A DNA stretch of 64,000 nt from Bradyrhizobium sp. Ash2021 (GCF_031202265.1 NZ_CP100604.1:8290501-8354500); one strand, 5' to 3'. Shown: positions 27,497 to 37,881, counted from the first letter of the stretch. Program-made: numbers and translations. The notes: a model not told the origin generated them from the letters alone.

Positions 27497-29386
27497 TCAG
27501 CCCATCGTCTCCAGTTCGTCGATCATGCCCGAGATCACCGACAGCCCGCCGTCCCAGAATTTGGGGTCCTTGGCATCGAGCCCGAACGGTTTGAGCAGTT
27601 CGGAATAATGCTTGGTGCCGCCGGCGGCGAGCATCGCCAGATAGCGCTCGGCAAAGCCGTCGGAGGCGTTCTCGTAGACCGCGTAGAGCGAGTTCACCAG
27701 GCAATCGCCGAACGCATAGGCGTAGACGTAGAACGGCGAATGAATGAAGTGCGGGATGTACATCCAGAAATTCTCGTAGCCGGGACGGATGTCGATCGCA
27801 GGGCCGAGGCTCTCGCCCTGCACGCTGAGCCAGATCTGGCCGATCCGCTCGGCGGTCAATTCGCCGTTCTTTCGCTCGGTATGAATCGCGCGCTCGAACG
27901 AATAGAACGCGATCTGCCGCACCACGGTGTTGATCATGTCCTCGACCTTGCCGGCGAGCAGCGCCTGCCGCTGCTTTGAGTTCTTGGTCTCTCCCAGCAG
28001 CCGCTTGAAGGTCAGCATTTCGCCGAACACGCTGGCGGTCTCCGCCAAGGTCAGCGGCGTCGGCGCCATCAGCGCTCCGTTTTTGGCCGCCAGCACCTGA
28101 TGCACGCCGTGGCCGAGTTCATGCGCCAGCGTCATCACGTCGCGCGGCTTGCCCTGATAATTCATCAGCACATAGGGATGCGCCGAGGGCGTGGTGGGAT
28201 GCGAGAACGCGCCCGGCGCTTTTCCCGGCCGCACCGGCGCGTCGATCCAGCGATCGGTAAAGAACCGTTCGGCGATATCGGCCATCTCTGCGGAGAAGCC
28301 GCGGTACGCGGTCAGCACCATGTTGCGCGCCTCGGGCCAGGCGATGGTGCCGGTGGCCGCGAACGGCAGCGGCGCGTTGCGATCCCAATGCGCGAGCTTC
28401 TTCTTTTTGAACCAGCCGGCCTTCAGCGCATAATAGCGATGCGACAGTTTTGGATAGGCCGCGCGAACCGAACCGACCAGCGCATCGACCACCTCGCGCT
28501 CGACGCGGTTGTTCAAATGCCGGGAATCGGCGACGTCCTGGAAACCGCGCCAGCGGTCGGAAATCTCCTTGTCCTTGGCGAGCGTGTTGGTGATCAGCGC
28601 AAAGGTGCGCTCATTGTCCTTGAAGGTTTTTGCCAGCGCCTGGCCCGCCGCCTTGCGCTTTTCCGGCGCGCGGTCCTGCAGCAGGTTGAGCGTCGGTTCG
28701 ATCGCCAGTTCTTTTCCCGAGACCTTGAAGCGCAGGCCGGAGATGGTCTGGTCGAACAGCCGGTTCCAGGCGGCATAGCCGCTCTGGGATTTTTCGTGGA
28801 ACAGCTGCTCGACGCGATCCTCGAGCTGATACGGCTTGTCCTTGCGGAGGTCCTCGATCCACGGCCGGTAATGCCCAAGCTCGGGCGTCTGCAGCGCGCG
28901 TTCGATCACGCTATCGTCAACACGGTTGAGTTCGAGCGCGAAAAATAACAGATGCACCGACGCATTGGTCATCCGTTCGGAAACGTCGCCGTAGAATTTG
29001 GTGATGGCGGGATCGACGCTGTCGCCGGCATGAATAAGGCCGGCATAGGAGCCGAGCCGGCCGGCGAGATCGTCGATCGCCTCATACCGCCTGACCGCTT
29101 CGGCCAGCCATTTGCCGCCGTCTTCTTTTGCGGTGTGTTCCGCAAGCTTGCCTTTGTAGTCGGTCTCAAACGCGACGCAATCTGCATCCATCTTTTGCAA
29201 ATCACGCGTAACTTCCGGCGCGTCGATACCGGAATAGAGATCGGCCAGATTCCATTCCGGCAATTTGCCCGGCTTGGTTGCAGATTTGGCCGCGGGTTTG
29301 GTCGAAACGTTGGACAAAGCTTTCTTGGCGGTGGATTTGCGTTGAGCGGTCGACTTGCGGAGAGCTGACGAGGAGCGCGAGGTCAT
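27497..29386 (-). CDS. pepF: Oligoendopeptidase F (M3B metallopeptidase)
   Basis: 629 aa cytoplasmic zinc peptidase cleaving short peptides. The zinc motif HELGH lies near residue 421 (TLAHELGHGVHQ), with the third ligand in SVFGEMLTF about 25 residues later. The C-terminal IPHFIHSPFYVYAYAFGDCLVNSLY is characteristic of the M3B group. An N-terminal Lys/Ala/Ser-rich stretch (residues 1-40) resembles a low-complexity extension seen in Rhizobiales homologues. Single gene. Confidence 0.9.
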   Translation of the reverse strand: MTSRSSSALRKSTAQRKSTAKKALSNVSTKPAAKSATKPGKLPEWNLADLYSGIDAPEVTRDLQKMDADCVAFETDYKGKLAEHTAKEDGGKWLAEAVRRYEAIDDLAGRLGSYAGLIHAGDSVDPAITKFYGDVSERMTNASVHLLFFALELNRVDDSVIERALQTPELGHYRPWIEDLRKDKPYQLEDRVEQLFHEKSQSGYAAWNRLFDQTISGLRFKVSGKELAIEPTLNLLQDRAPEKRKAAGQALAKTFKDNERTFALITNTLAKDKEISDRWRGFQDVADSRHLNNRVEREVVDALVGSVRAAYPKLSHRYYALKAGWFKKKKLAHWDRNAPLPFAATGTIAWPEARNMVLTAYRGFSAEMADIAERFFTDRWIDAPVRPGKAPGAFSHPTTPSAHPYVLMNYQGKPRDVMTLAHELGHGVHQVLAAKNGALMAPTPLTLAETASVFGEMLTFKRLLGETKNSKQRQALLAGKVEDMINTVVRQIAFYSFERAIHTERKNGELTAERIGQIWLSVQGESLGPAIDIRPGYENFWMYIPHFIHSPFYVYAYAFGDCLVNSLYAVYENASDGFAERYLAMLAAGGTKHYSELLKPFGLDAKDPKFWDGGLSVISGMIDELETMG

Positions 29387-29525
29387 CTTGTTCGAAACCT
29401 GTGTTCAATCAGAGAAGCTGCGACGGTGGGATGAAAGCGGGACGGCAAGGTTTAAGAGGGCGTTAATCGGCATCGGCGACAGTGCCCCGATTCGAGACAG
29501 ATAGTCGTAACGCGCGGGGAAAACC

Positions 29526-31025
29526 ATGGCTGCCTCCATTTTGATTGCCGACGACGACGCCGTACAGCGCCGTTTGGTTGAAAACATGGTGCAGAAATGC
29601 GGTTACGAGGCCGTCGTCGTCGACAGCGGCGACGCGGCCGTAGCCTTACTGACTGCACCGGACGGCCAGGGGATCGACGCCGTGGTGCTCGATCTGGTAA
29701 TGCCCGGCCTCGATGGGCTCGGCGTGCTCGCAAAAATTCGTGAAGCCGGCTTGAGCGTCCCCGTCATCGTGCAAACCGCGCATGGCGGCATCGACAATGT
29801 GGTGTCCGCGATGCGCGCCGGCGCCCAGGATTTCGTGGTCAAGCCGGCCAGCTTCGAACGGCTGCAGGTGTCGCTGCGCAACGCGCTCAATACTTCGGCG
29901 CTGAAGGGCGAATTGCAGCGCATCCGACACAGCCGCGAGGGCCGGCTGACCTTTGCCGACATCATCACCCGCAGCGAAGCCATGGCGGCCGTGCTGCGCA
30001 CCGCGCAGAAGGCGGCCTCGTCCACCATTCCGGTGCTGATCGAGGGCGAATCCGGCGTCGGCAAGGAATTGTTCGCTCGCGCCATCCACGGCAGCGGCGA
30101 GCGCAAATCAAAGCCGTTCGTGGCGGTCAATTGCGGCGCGATCCCCGACAATCTCGTGGAGTCGATCCTGTTCGGCCATGAGAAGGGCGCCTTCACCGGC
30201 GCCACCGAACGCCACATGGGCAAATTCGTCGAAGCCACCGGCGGCACGCTGTTTCTCGACGAGGTCGGCGAATTGCCGCTGGCCGCCCAAGTGAAGCTGC
30301 TGCGCGCGCTGCAGGAAGGCACGGTCGAGGCGGTCGGCGGTCGCAAGCCGGTGAAGGTCGACGTCCGCATCATTTCCGCGACCAACCGCAAGCTGCTCGA
30401 CCTCGTCAAGAACGGTCAGTTCCGCGAGGATCTGTTCTATCGCCTGCACGTTTTGCCGCTGACGATCCCGCCATTGCGGATGCGCCGCGAAGACATCCCA
30501 CATCTGTTGCGGCATTTCCTGGCGCGGTTTTGCGCCGAAGAAAATCGCACCATCACCGGCATCAGTGGCGAGGCGATGGCGCATCTTTCGCAGCTCGATT
30601 GGCCCGGCAACATCCGCCAGCTCGAAAACACCGTGTATCGCGCCGTTGTCATGAGCGAGAGCGATCAGCTTGGCCTGGCGGATTTCCCGCAAGCCGCAGC
30701 CCACAACGTTCCGGACGGTCATGTCCAGCACAGCGAACCCCTGATCGTTGGGCCTTCGACCGCACCGGCCATGGGTTCCGGTATTGAAGTACCTATGACG
30801 CCCCTCGCGGCCGTGGGCAGCCTTGCGATGCTGACCAGCGCCGGCGAAGTGCGGCCGCTCGAGGAGATGGAGAACGAGATCATCCGGTTTGCGATCTCGC
30901 ATTACCGCGGCCAGATGTCGGAAGTCGCGCGGCGGTTGAAGATCGGCCGCTCGACGCTCTATCGCAAACTCGACGAAGCCGCCGCCGACGATCCGGCCGA
31001 GGGCGGCGCGAACACCACAAGTTGA
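29526..31025 (+). CDS. Sigma-54-dependent response regulator (NtrC family)
   Basis: 499 aa. The receiver domain (1-115) has Asp in VVLDLVMPG and Lys in FVVKPASF. The AAA+ activator domain (about 145-375) has Walker A GESGVGKE near 174, the sigma-54 contact loop GAFTGA, GGTLFLDEVGE and the arginine-bearing FREDLFYRLHVLPL. A Fis-type helix-turn-helix lies at the end (RRLKIGRSTLYRKLDE). Everything needed to activate RpoN promoters is present. No kinase gene is adjacent and no gene on either side looks like an obvious target, so the signal is unknown. Confidence 0.9.
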   Translation: MAASILIADDDAVQRRLVENMVQKCGYEAVVVDSGDAAVALLTAPDGQGIDAVVLDLVMPGLDGLGVLAKIREAGLSVPVIVQTAHGGIDNVVSAMRAGAQDFVVKPASFERLQVSLRNALNTSALKGELQRIRHSREGRLTFADIITRSEAMAAVLRTAQKAASSTIPVLIEGESGVGKELFARAIHGSGERKSKPFVAVNCGAIPDNLVESILFGHEKGAFTGATERHMGKFVEATGGTLFLDEVGELPLAAQVKLLRALQEGTVEAVGGRKPVKVDVRIISATNRKLLDLVKNGQFREDLFYRLHVLPLTIPPLRMRREDIPHLLRHFLARFCAEENRTITGISGEAMAHLSQLDWPGNIRQLENTVYRAVVMSESDQLGLADFPQAAAHNVPDGHVQHSEPLIVGPSTAPAMGSGIEVPMTPLAAVGSLAMLTSAGEVRPLEEMENEIIRFAISHYRGQMSEVARRLKIGRSTLYRKLDEAAADDPAEGGANTTS

Positions 31026-31371
31026 AGCGGTTGCGCGATTGTGGCGGTCCGGCGGCGACGCGCTGAAGTCGAGGAACATCTCGCATTCCAGAACATTTGA
31101 ACCGTGGCTTGCCGGTGACAGACAAACCTCCCGGAGCGTGGCAAAACCGCGCAACCTGAATGCAAGTGTGTGTTCGAGGTCAGTTTGTCGTGAGTTGCCC
31201 CGCATGGCGCTGGCTGCATGAGAGGGGCCCATGTATCGTCTGCGTTTGAAGCGTTGCGTCGCAAGCGTACCGACTTTTGAACGATCAGGCCGGCGCTTTC
31301 GCGCAAGCTGTGATGGACGATGACCAACGACTGTTCCATGCCGGGGCAGTTTCGCCCAAGGGGGTGTGACG
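31026..31371. other. Intergenic gap upstream of the L,D-transpeptidase gene
   Basis: 346 bases with no gene, repeat or RNA recognised. The ORFs crossing it are short and lack ribosome sites. It should hold the promoter of the transpeptidase gene and the terminator of the regulator gene, but neither is clear by eye. Confidence 0.5.
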
Positions 31372-33546
31372 ATGCGTGACTGTTCGAAGAGCCGTGCTGG
31401 ATTTGACCGCGTGCTGATGGCCGTCGCGGCAACCTTCCTCACGGTGACCGCGACCTCTGCCCTGGCCCAGGATACGCCTCGCGCCAGCGCCGCAGAACTC
31501 GCGATCGATGCGGCGATCCCGCGTCCCGAACCGGCAAACGTCCCGCCGCCCACCGCAAGTGATTTCAAGATCGACGCCACCGCGTCCGTGCCAGACGCCG
31601 GCAAAACGGCAGAGCCCAAAGCGACTGAAGCGACTGAGAAGGCGCCAGAGACGAAAACCACCGAGAAGTCAGTCGAGCCCAAACCAGCCGAAACCGCTAC
31701 CGCTCCTGCGCCAGCTCCCAAAGCAAGCGACACCGCGACCGTAACGCCCGCGGCCGCTCCGGCTGCGACCGCTGTCGCGCCGGCCGCCGAGCCGGCCAAG
31801 GAGCCGGTGAAGGCTGCCAGCAATGTGGCGCCGGAAGATCAGCCGGTCGCCGACAAATTGCGCGAAATGCTGGGCGGAAAATCGCTGCGCTACTTCGATC
31901 GCAAGGCCGAGCGCGCCGCCGTCGAGAAATTCTATGGCGCCCGCGAATACGCGCCCGTTTGGACCCAGGCCGGCAAATTGACCGACAGCGGCAAGGGCGT
32001 CGTCGCGCGCCTGAAGGATGCCGCCGCCGACGGCCTCAATTCCGCCGACTACCCGGTGCCGGATTTTGCCGCCGCGACTTCGCCGGACGCGCTGGCCGAC
32101 GCCGAGATGAAACTGACCGCCGGCATGCTGGACTATGCCCGTCAGGCCCAGAGCGGCCGGATGCACTGGTCGCAGGTCTCGGCCGACATCCTCTATCCGG
32201 AGCATCCGACCGATCCGGCGGAAGTGCTGGCGCATGTGACGACGGCCAATGACGCTTCCGCCGCGCTCGATGGCTATAACCCGCCGCACAAGCTCTACAA
32301 GGAATTGAAGGCCAAGCTCGCCGAACTGCGCGGCCAGGGCGAAGGCGCGGCTGTCCAGATCGCCGACGGCCCGGCGCTTGTCTTCAAGCCCGGTACCAAG
32401 AAGCAGCCGGCCGTGGCGCCGGAAGATTCGCGCGTGCCGCAACTGCGGGCCAAGCTCGGCGTTAGCGAAAACGCTGATGACACGCATTACGACGCCAAGG
32501 TCTCCGAGGCCGTGCGCAGATTCCAGGAAGGCGCCGAACTGAAGGCGACCGGTGTCCTGGACGACCGTACCGTCAAGGCGATCAACAGCCCGAAGCGCGA
32601 CAGGCAGATCGACACCGTGATCGTCAACATGGAGCGCTGGCGCTGGCTGCCGCGCCAGCTCGGCGCGTCCTCGGTCGGCAACGCCTATGTCATCCTGAAC
32701 ATCCCGGACTATACGCTGAAGGTGATGCAGAACGGCGCGCCGATCTGGACCACGCGTGTGGTGACCGGCAAGCCGGGGCAGCACGCCACCCCGCTGCTGA
32801 CCGAGACGATGAAGTACATCACGGTCAACCCGACCTGGAACGTGCCGCCGTCGATCGTTTACAACGAATATCTGCCTGCCCTGCAGCAGGACCCGACCGT
32901 CCTGCAGCGTATGGGACTGAGGCTCGAGCAGAATCGCGACGGCTCGGTCCACATCTCGCAGCCGCCCGGCGAAGCCAATGCGCTCGGCCGCATCCGCTTC
33001 AACTTCCCGAACAAGTTCCTGGTCTATCAGCACGACACCCCGGACAAGAATCTGTTTGCCAAGGAAGATCGCGCCTTCAGCCATGGCTGCATGCGGGTGC
33101 AGAATCCGGATCAATACGCGTCGGTGTTGCTGAACATCGAGCAGCCGAACGACCATTACACGCCGGAGAAGATCCGCAGCATGTATGGCTCGAGCGAAAT
33201 CGACCTGAAATTCGCGACGCCGATCCCGGTGAACATCACCTATCAGACCGCCTTCGTGGATGACGCCGGCAGGCTGCAGATCCGCAAGGACGTCTACGGC
33301 CGCGATGCCACCATGCTGTCGATGCTCAAGGGCGGCCGAAGCAAGGATCTGGAAAACGTGGTAGCGCATTCGCAGCCGAGCTATGGCGGTGGCGGTCGTC
33401 CGATCCTGCCGGCCGGCGTCAGCTTCGCCAGCGACAACAGCTCTTCCGGCCCGTCGTTCTTCGAGCGGCTGTTCGGCGGCGGGTCGCCAACGCCCCCGGC
33501 TCCGATTGGCCGGCGCCAACAGCCGCGGCGGGTGATCACCCGTTAA
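31372..33546 (+). CDS. Periplasmic L,D-transpeptidase (YcbB/LdtD type)
   Basis: 724 aa from the ATG at 31372; AAGGGGG lies about seven bases upstream, while the in-frame GTG at 31366 is too close. A signal peptide ends at ALAQ (about residue 35). A long Ala/Pro/Lys-rich linker (about 40-150) can span the periplasm. A scaffold domain follows, then a peptidoglycan-binding repeat near residues 360-400 and the catalytic YkuD domain with SHGCMRVQNP near 570, containing the nucleophile Cys. It should form 3-3 cross-links in peptidoglycan. The next gene is also a predicted wall enzyme. Confidence 0.9.
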   Translation: MRDCSKSRAGFDRVLMAVAATFLTVTATSALAQDTPRASAAELAIDAAIPRPEPANVPPPTASDFKIDATASVPDAGKTAEPKATEATEKAPETKTTEKSVEPKPAETATAPAPAPKASDTATVTPAAAPAATAVAPAAEPAKEPVKAASNVAPEDQPVADKLREMLGGKSLRYFDRKAERAAVEKFYGAREYAPVWTQAGKLTDSGKGVVARLKDAAADGLNSADYPVPDFAAATSPDALADAEMKLTAGMLDYARQAQSGRMHWSQVSADILYPEHPTDPAEVLAHVTTANDASAALDGYNPPHKLYKELKAKLAELRGQGEGAAVQIADGPALVFKPGTKKQPAVAPEDSRVPQLRAKLGVSENADDTHYDAKVSEAVRRFQEGAELKATGVLDDRTVKAINSPKRDRQIDTVIVNMERWRWLPRQLGASSVGNAYVILNIPDYTLKVMQNGAPIWTTRVVTGKPGQHATPLLTETMKYITVNPTWNVPPSIVYNEYLPALQQDPTVLQRMGLRLEQNRDGSVHISQPPGEANALGRIRFNFPNKFLVYQHDTPDKNLFAKEDRAFSHGCMRVQNPDQYASVLLNIEQPNDHYTPEKIRSMYGSSEIDLKFATPIPVNITYQTAFVDDAGRLQIRKDVYGRDATMLSMLKGGRSKDLENVVAHSQPSYGGGGRPILPAGVSFASDNSSSGPSFFERLFGGGSPTPPAPIGRRQQPRRVITR

Positions 33547-33588
33547 CCCCTCGCTGCTCGCGGGCTGCCTGAATTTTTAAACAAAATC

Positions 33589-33617
33589 AACGATCTTGCC
33601 CGCCGGGCGAGATCGTT
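33589..33617. terminator. Hairpin after the L,D-transpeptidase gene
   Basis: Near-perfect long stem: outer arms AACGATCT and AGATCGTT, inner arms GCCCG and CGGGC, joined by one T-G pair and a single-base turn. It lies 42 bases after the stop. The T-run is weak, so termination is likely but not certain. Confidence 0.65.
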
Positions 33618-33677
33618 TACGTTAACCATTATCCCCCTCGGTGTCGGTACCGGGCACTTTTTCGCCACACTCGACGG

Positions 33678-33694
33678 GTTAGGTTAAGCCTAAC
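33678..33694. promoter_or_regulatory. Small palindrome upstream of the DUF882 gene
   Basis: Six-base arms GTTAGG and CCTAAC around TTAAG, about 120 bases before the DUF882 start, in a stretch rich in GTTAAC-like words. It may be an operator. There is no independent support. Confidence 0.3.
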
Positions 33695-33812
33695 TTGGGA
33701 GGTGGGAAGGTAAACTTCGGTTAACCCTCTCGCTTTAAGAAAGCGTTCATCCTCTTTCGCCGGGGTCTGCGGAAGAGCTCATTGATCGCTCGTCGACTGG
33801 GTGGGCTCATAA

Positions 33813-35426
33813 GTGCTGGCTGTTCTCGCACGCCAATTCAATCCGCTGTCGCTACCGAAGGCCGGATATCGAATCGGCCTGACGTCGCTATTGCTGTTGG
33901 CGGGGGCCGGCTCGGTGCACGATGCGACCGCGCTGAACGAAACCCGCACCCTTTCCTTCCATCACACCCATTCAGACGAAGACCTGACCGTCACCTTCAA
34001 GCGCGACGGGCGCTACGATGAAGAAGCGCTGAAGCAGCTCAATCACTTTCTCCGCGACTGGCGCAGCCAGGAACAGACCACGATGGATCGTCACCTGTTC
34101 GACATCCTCTGGGAAGTCTACCGCGACGTAGACGGCAAGAAGCCGATCCAGATCATCTCCTCGTACCGCTCCCCCGCCACCAACGCCATGCTCCGCCGCC
34201 GCTCTTCGGGCGTGGCCCGCTTCAGCCAGCACATGCTCGGCCACGCCATGGATTTCTACATCCCGGACGTGCCGCTGGAGCAGATCCGCTTTGCCGGGCT
34301 CAGGCTGCAGCGCGGCGGCGTCGGCTTCTATCCGACCTCGGGATCGCCGTTCGTCCATCTCGATACCGGCAGCATCCGCCACTGGCCGCGCATGACCCAC
34401 GATCAGCTGGCACGGGTATTCCCGGATGGCCGCACCGTGCATGTCCCCACGGACGGCAATCCGCTGAAGGGATATGAACTCGCCCGCGCCGACATCGAGA
34501 AACGCGGTAATGGCGACGACGCCGCGACGGTGAGCAAGCCGAGCCTGTTTGCAAGACTGTTCCGGGGCAAGTCGAGCGACGACGACGAGGAAGCCGGCGC
34601 TACCGCTGTGACCGACAAACCGGCACCGGCGACCGTCGTGGCTGCCGCCGCGTCCGCAAAATCCGCCGATACCAGGCCTGCCGACGCCGTACCGATGCCG
34701 CGCTCGAAGCCGCAGGTCACAGCGACCCTGCAATTGGCCTCGGCCGACGCGCAGATCGTCCCGGCGCCGAAGTCCAGGCCGGAGACCAGGCAGGCTGCCG
34801 CGGACAAGGCTGAGCCGCAACCGCAGACCCCAGCCGACATCATCAACGCCCGCGGCTTCTGGGGCGACGCCTCCGCCGCGCCGAACCAGGCGACGCCGGC
34901 GCAGGTCGCCGCCCTCAACGCCCGCACGGCCGTCGGTGCCGCCGATCCGCAGCCGACCGCCAGCGTTTCCGAGGCCTTCAAGAGGGCGCTCGCCTACGCA
35001 CCGGCCGCCACCTCGCCGGTCGACCGCGCCAACGTCGTCGCGGCCTCCGCGCCGATCCCGCACAACGTCCGGCCGACGCACAATGCCGCCCCCGCGACCG
35101 AGATCAACACGGTCGTCGCCAAGGGCCCGCAGGGTCAGGGCAGCGTGATCTCGACATCGACCCGGATATCGGCCGCCAAGGGCAACGATGTCTGGATGCG
35201 AGTCGTGATGCTGGCGCCGAGCGCGAGCGACGCGATGTCGACCACGGTGATGGGCGATACCGACATGACCCTGATGCGCGCCTTCTTCGTCAAGCCGCAA
35301 GCCTCGATCGCGATGACATTCTCGGACGATCCGATGATGGGGATCGTCTGCGACCGCTTCACCGGATCGGCCACCGCCAAGCTCGCGACCCAGTCGTTCG
35401 TGCTGCGCACCGCGTCGCTGCGCTAA
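33813..35426 (+). CDS. DUF882 (YcbK-like, M15 peptidase fold) exported protein
   Basis: 537 aa. A membrane-targeting N-terminus (residues 18-42) precedes a DUF882 domain (about 45-210) of the D,D-carboxypeptidase-like M15 fold. Zinc-site candidates are SSYRSPATNAML, HMLGHAMDFYIPD and the later FVHLDTG with its His. A long Ala/Pro-rich region and a less conserved C-terminal domain follow. The GTG start gives the only plausible export signal. It lies directly behind the L,D-transpeptidase, which suggests joint work on peptidoglycan, although a separate promoter is likely. Confidence 0.8.
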   Translation: MLAVLARQFNPLSLPKAGYRIGLTSLLLLAGAGSVHDATALNETRTLSFHHTHSDEDLTVTFKRDGRYDEEALKQLNHFLRDWRSQEQTTMDRHLFDILWEVYRDVDGKKPIQIISSYRSPATNAMLRRRSSGVARFSQHMLGHAMDFYIPDVPLEQIRFAGLRLQRGGVGFYPTSGSPFVHLDTGSIRHWPRMTHDQLARVFPDGRTVHVPTDGNPLKGYELARADIEKRGNGDDAATVSKPSLFARLFRGKSSDDDEEAGATAVTDKPAPATVVAAAASAKSADTRPADAVPMPRSKPQVTATLQLASADAQIVPAPKSRPETRQAAADKAEPQPQTPADIINARGFWGDASAAPNQATPAQVAALNARTAVGAADPQPTASVSEAFKRALAYAPAATSPVDRANVVAASAPIPHNVRPTHNAAPATEINTVVAKGPQGQGSVISTSTRISAAKGNDVWMRVVMLAPSASDAMSTTVMGDTDMTLMRAFFVKPQASIAMTFSDDPMMGIVCDRFTGSATAKLATQSFVLRTASLR

Positions 35427-35552
35427 AGCCCTCCTGCTTCCACAAACTCCGAGTCGTCCTCGCGAACGCGAGGATCCATACGCCGTGTCCTGTCGTTGGC
35501 GCACGGTGTCGGACGCCTTCTTCTGGCAAGGCCGCGTTTCCGCACCACGGCG

Positions 35553-37319
35553 TCAGGCCGGCAGGCCCGCCTTGAGGAGGCCGGCCTGATGACGCTCACG
35601 GTCGACGTCGCGCTTGTAGTGCTGGGTGCCCAGGTAGGCAGCCGTTGAGAATTTCGGCTCCTGCTTGAGGACCGCTGCCGCGTGCGCGGTGGCCGCTACC
35701 GGGTTGCCCATCTGCGCGAACGTGGCCGCGAGGAAGGCATGATGCGTGTGGTCAGGCCGCGTGATCCGTGAAAAGGCCTCGGCGGCTTCGGCGTATTTCT
35801 CGGCGCAATAGCAGGCGCGCCCGAGGTGGTTCCAGAAGCGCTCCGGATGGTAGGGATTGAGGCGCATCGCCTTCTTGATCCAGTCGATGCCTTCCTCCGG
35901 CCGCCCCAGCCAGGTCAAGAGCTCGCCCTGCTGCACGACAACGAGGTCGTAGTTGGGGTTGAGCGCGAGCGCACGCTCCTGGTGATACGCGGCCTTGTCA
36001 TGGTCGTCGCGGTTCAGATTCAGTGCGGCGAGAATCCGGTGCACGTCGCTGTCATTGTCGTCGAGCGCCAGCGTGATCTCCAGCTCCGCCGCCACCTGCT
36101 CGAAGGTGGCATCGCGATCGGCGCACCAGTCATAGACCCAGGTCTGGCCCAGTACGCATGCCTTCCAGGCGTGAGCATGAGCATAGTTCGGGTCGAGCGC
36201 GAGGGCGCGCTCGAGCAGGCGCTGCGCCTCGGCGTTGTCCTCCCGTGTCGAGCGGTGGTGCCGAATCTTGGCAGCCAGCACGCACTCATAAGCCGCCATA
36301 CTGTCGGTCGGCTTGCGTTTCGCACGGTCGTGCGTGGCGGCCTCGACCCGGCCGGGGAGCGTCGCAACGATTGCGCGGGTCATCTCGTCCTGGATCGCGA
36401 AAATATCCTCGAGCTCGCGGTCATAGCGCTCGGCCCAAATGTGCCGGTCGGTCTCTGCGTCAATGAGCTGCACGGTGACGCGGATGCGACTACCTGCTTT
36501 TCGCACGCTCCCTTCCAGCACGTAGTCGACGCCGAACTCGCGCGCGACCTCCTGCACGTTCACCGCCTTGCCCTTGTGCACAAAGGTTGAGTTGCGCGAG
36601 ATGACGAGCAGGTCGTGGAAGCGTGACAGCTCCGTAATGATGTCCTCGGTGAGGCCGTCCGCGAAGAACTCCTGCTCCGGATCGCCGCTCATGTTGACGA
36701 GCGGCAGCACGGCGATGGACGGCTTCTTGGAGAACGCTGCCGCCGCCGCAGCATGCGTCGCACCCTCTGGCGCGGCTTTTGGATCCGCATCGAGCCGAAT
36801 CCGGAAGACACGGATCGGACGGGCGATGTTCTTGACGCTCTGGTCGCCGAGATCCTCGAATGCGACGTCGTCCAGCCGGTTACCGACCTGATCGCGCACC
36901 GCGCCCGAGATGCAGATGCCACCCGGCTCGGCGAGCATTTCGAGCCGCGCCGCCACGTTGACGCCGTCGCCAAAGATGTCGTTGTCCTCGACGATCACGT
37001 CGCCCAGATTGATGCCGATGCGGAACTGGATCCATCGCGCCGGCGGGACGTCCGCGTTGCGTCGCGCCATCCGGCGCTGAACCTCGGCCGCGCACAGGAC
37101 GGCGTCGGCGACGCTATGGAATTCGACCAGCATTCCGTCGCCGGTGGTCTTGATGATGCGGCCGTGGTTCTTCGCGATCGCCGGATCGATGAGCTCGATC
37201 CGATGGGTCTTGAGACGCGCAAGGGTACCCGTCTCGTCAACCTCCATGAGTCGGCTGTAGCCGACCATGTCGGCGGCAAGGACCGCTGCGAGCCTGCGCT
37301 CTGGTCCAGGCACGTCCAT
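35553..37319 (-). CDS. Class III adenylate cyclase with TolB-like and TPR regions
   Basis: 588 aa. The cyclase domain (1-180) keeps the metal Asp in AADMVGYSRLM and KTTGDGMLVEF, the base-recognising Lys before TTGDG, and the transition-state Asn/Arg in VNVAARLE, so it should be catalytically active. A middle domain (about 205-330) begins SIAVLPLVNMSGDPEQEFFADGL, common in rhizobial cyclases. TPR repeats follow (about 360-560). It is one of the many such cyclases typical of Bradyrhizobium. The signal is unknown. Confidence 0.88.
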   Translation of the reverse strand: MDVPGPERRLAAVLAADMVGYSRLMEVDETGTLARLKTHRIELIDPAIAKNHGRIIKTTGDGMLVEFHSVADAVLCAAEVQRRMARRNADVPPARWIQFRIGINLGDVIVEDNDIFGDGVNVAARLEMLAEPGGICISGAVRDQVGNRLDDVAFEDLGDQSVKNIARPIRVFRIRLDADPKAAPEGATHAAAAAAFSKKPSIAVLPLVNMSGDPEQEFFADGLTEDIITELSRFHDLLVISRNSTFVHKGKAVNVQEVAREFGVDYVLEGSVRKAGSRIRVTVQLIDAETDRHIWAERYDRELEDIFAIQDEMTRAIVATLPGRVEAATHDRAKRKPTDSMAAYECVLAAKIRHHRSTREDNAEAQRLLERALALDPNYAHAHAWKACVLGQTWVYDWCADRDATFEQVAAELEITLALDDNDSDVHRILAALNLNRDDHDKAAYHQERALALNPNYDLVVVQQGELLTWLGRPEEGIDWIKKAMRLNPYHPERFWNHLGRACYCAEKYAEAAEAFSRITRPDHTHHAFLAATFAQMGNPVAATAHAAAVLKQEPKFSTAAYLGTQHYKRDVDRERHQAGLLKAGLPA

Positions 37320-37417
37320 CTCTACGGTTCCTTGACCGAGCAGATGGCCGGCAGTCTAACAGATGCGAGGCCGTTGCCCAAGCTGGCATGCGCCGGAAAC
37401 GGCCCGCCGCCGGCGCC

Positions 37418-37690
37418 TCACAGCATCCCGAGCGCCTGCATGTAGGTTTCCAAAATGGTCTCCTCCTCGGCGCGCTCGTTGGCGTCCTGCTTGCGCAGGC
37501 GGACGATGGTGCGCAGCGCCTTGACGTCAAAGCCGTTGCCCTTGGCTTCGGCATAGACGTCGCGGATATCGTCCGAAATGGTTTTCTTTTCTTCTTCCAG
37601 CCGCTCGATGCGCTCGATGATGGCCTTGAGCTGGTCTTTTGCGAACTTCGTCGCGGGTTCGTCCTGAACGGCGGCGGCAGAGGTGGCCAT
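37418..37690 (-). CDS. gapR: GapR-family nucleoid protein (DUF2312/UPF0335)
   Basis: 90 aa, nearly all helical, with the family core [20 protein letters not shown], then [14 protein letters not shown] and a C-terminal [10 protein letters not shown]. In Caulobacter the member of this family, GapR, binds overtwisted AT-rich DNA ahead of replication and transcription. The symbol is given by family membership only. Confidence 0.82.
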   Translation of the reverse strand: MATSAAAVQDEPATKFAKDQLKAIIERIERLEEEKKTISDDIRDVYAEAKGNGFDVKALRTIVRLRKQDANERAEEETILETYMQALGML

Positions 37691-37881
37691 CGGATACTCC
37701 TGAGGGAACTGACGGATGAGGCTGAAAGATCAAGCGCCGCACGCTTTGCCGCGCGGCGCTTTCCGGTTTGACCCTCAAGAGTGCGGTGCCTTGCGTCAAG
37801 GCAACAACGCATTCATCCACAGCGCGCCCACAGGAAGGTCGTAGCCGGATGAGCCGAAGCGGCATCCGGGGAAACCCCGAT

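Noticed and set aside
31669..33519. 616-residue minus-strand frame across the L,D-transpeptidase gene
   Set aside because: Composition is dominated by Arg, Gly and Val with no motif, while the opposite strand has a complete enzyme with signal peptide and catalytic motif.
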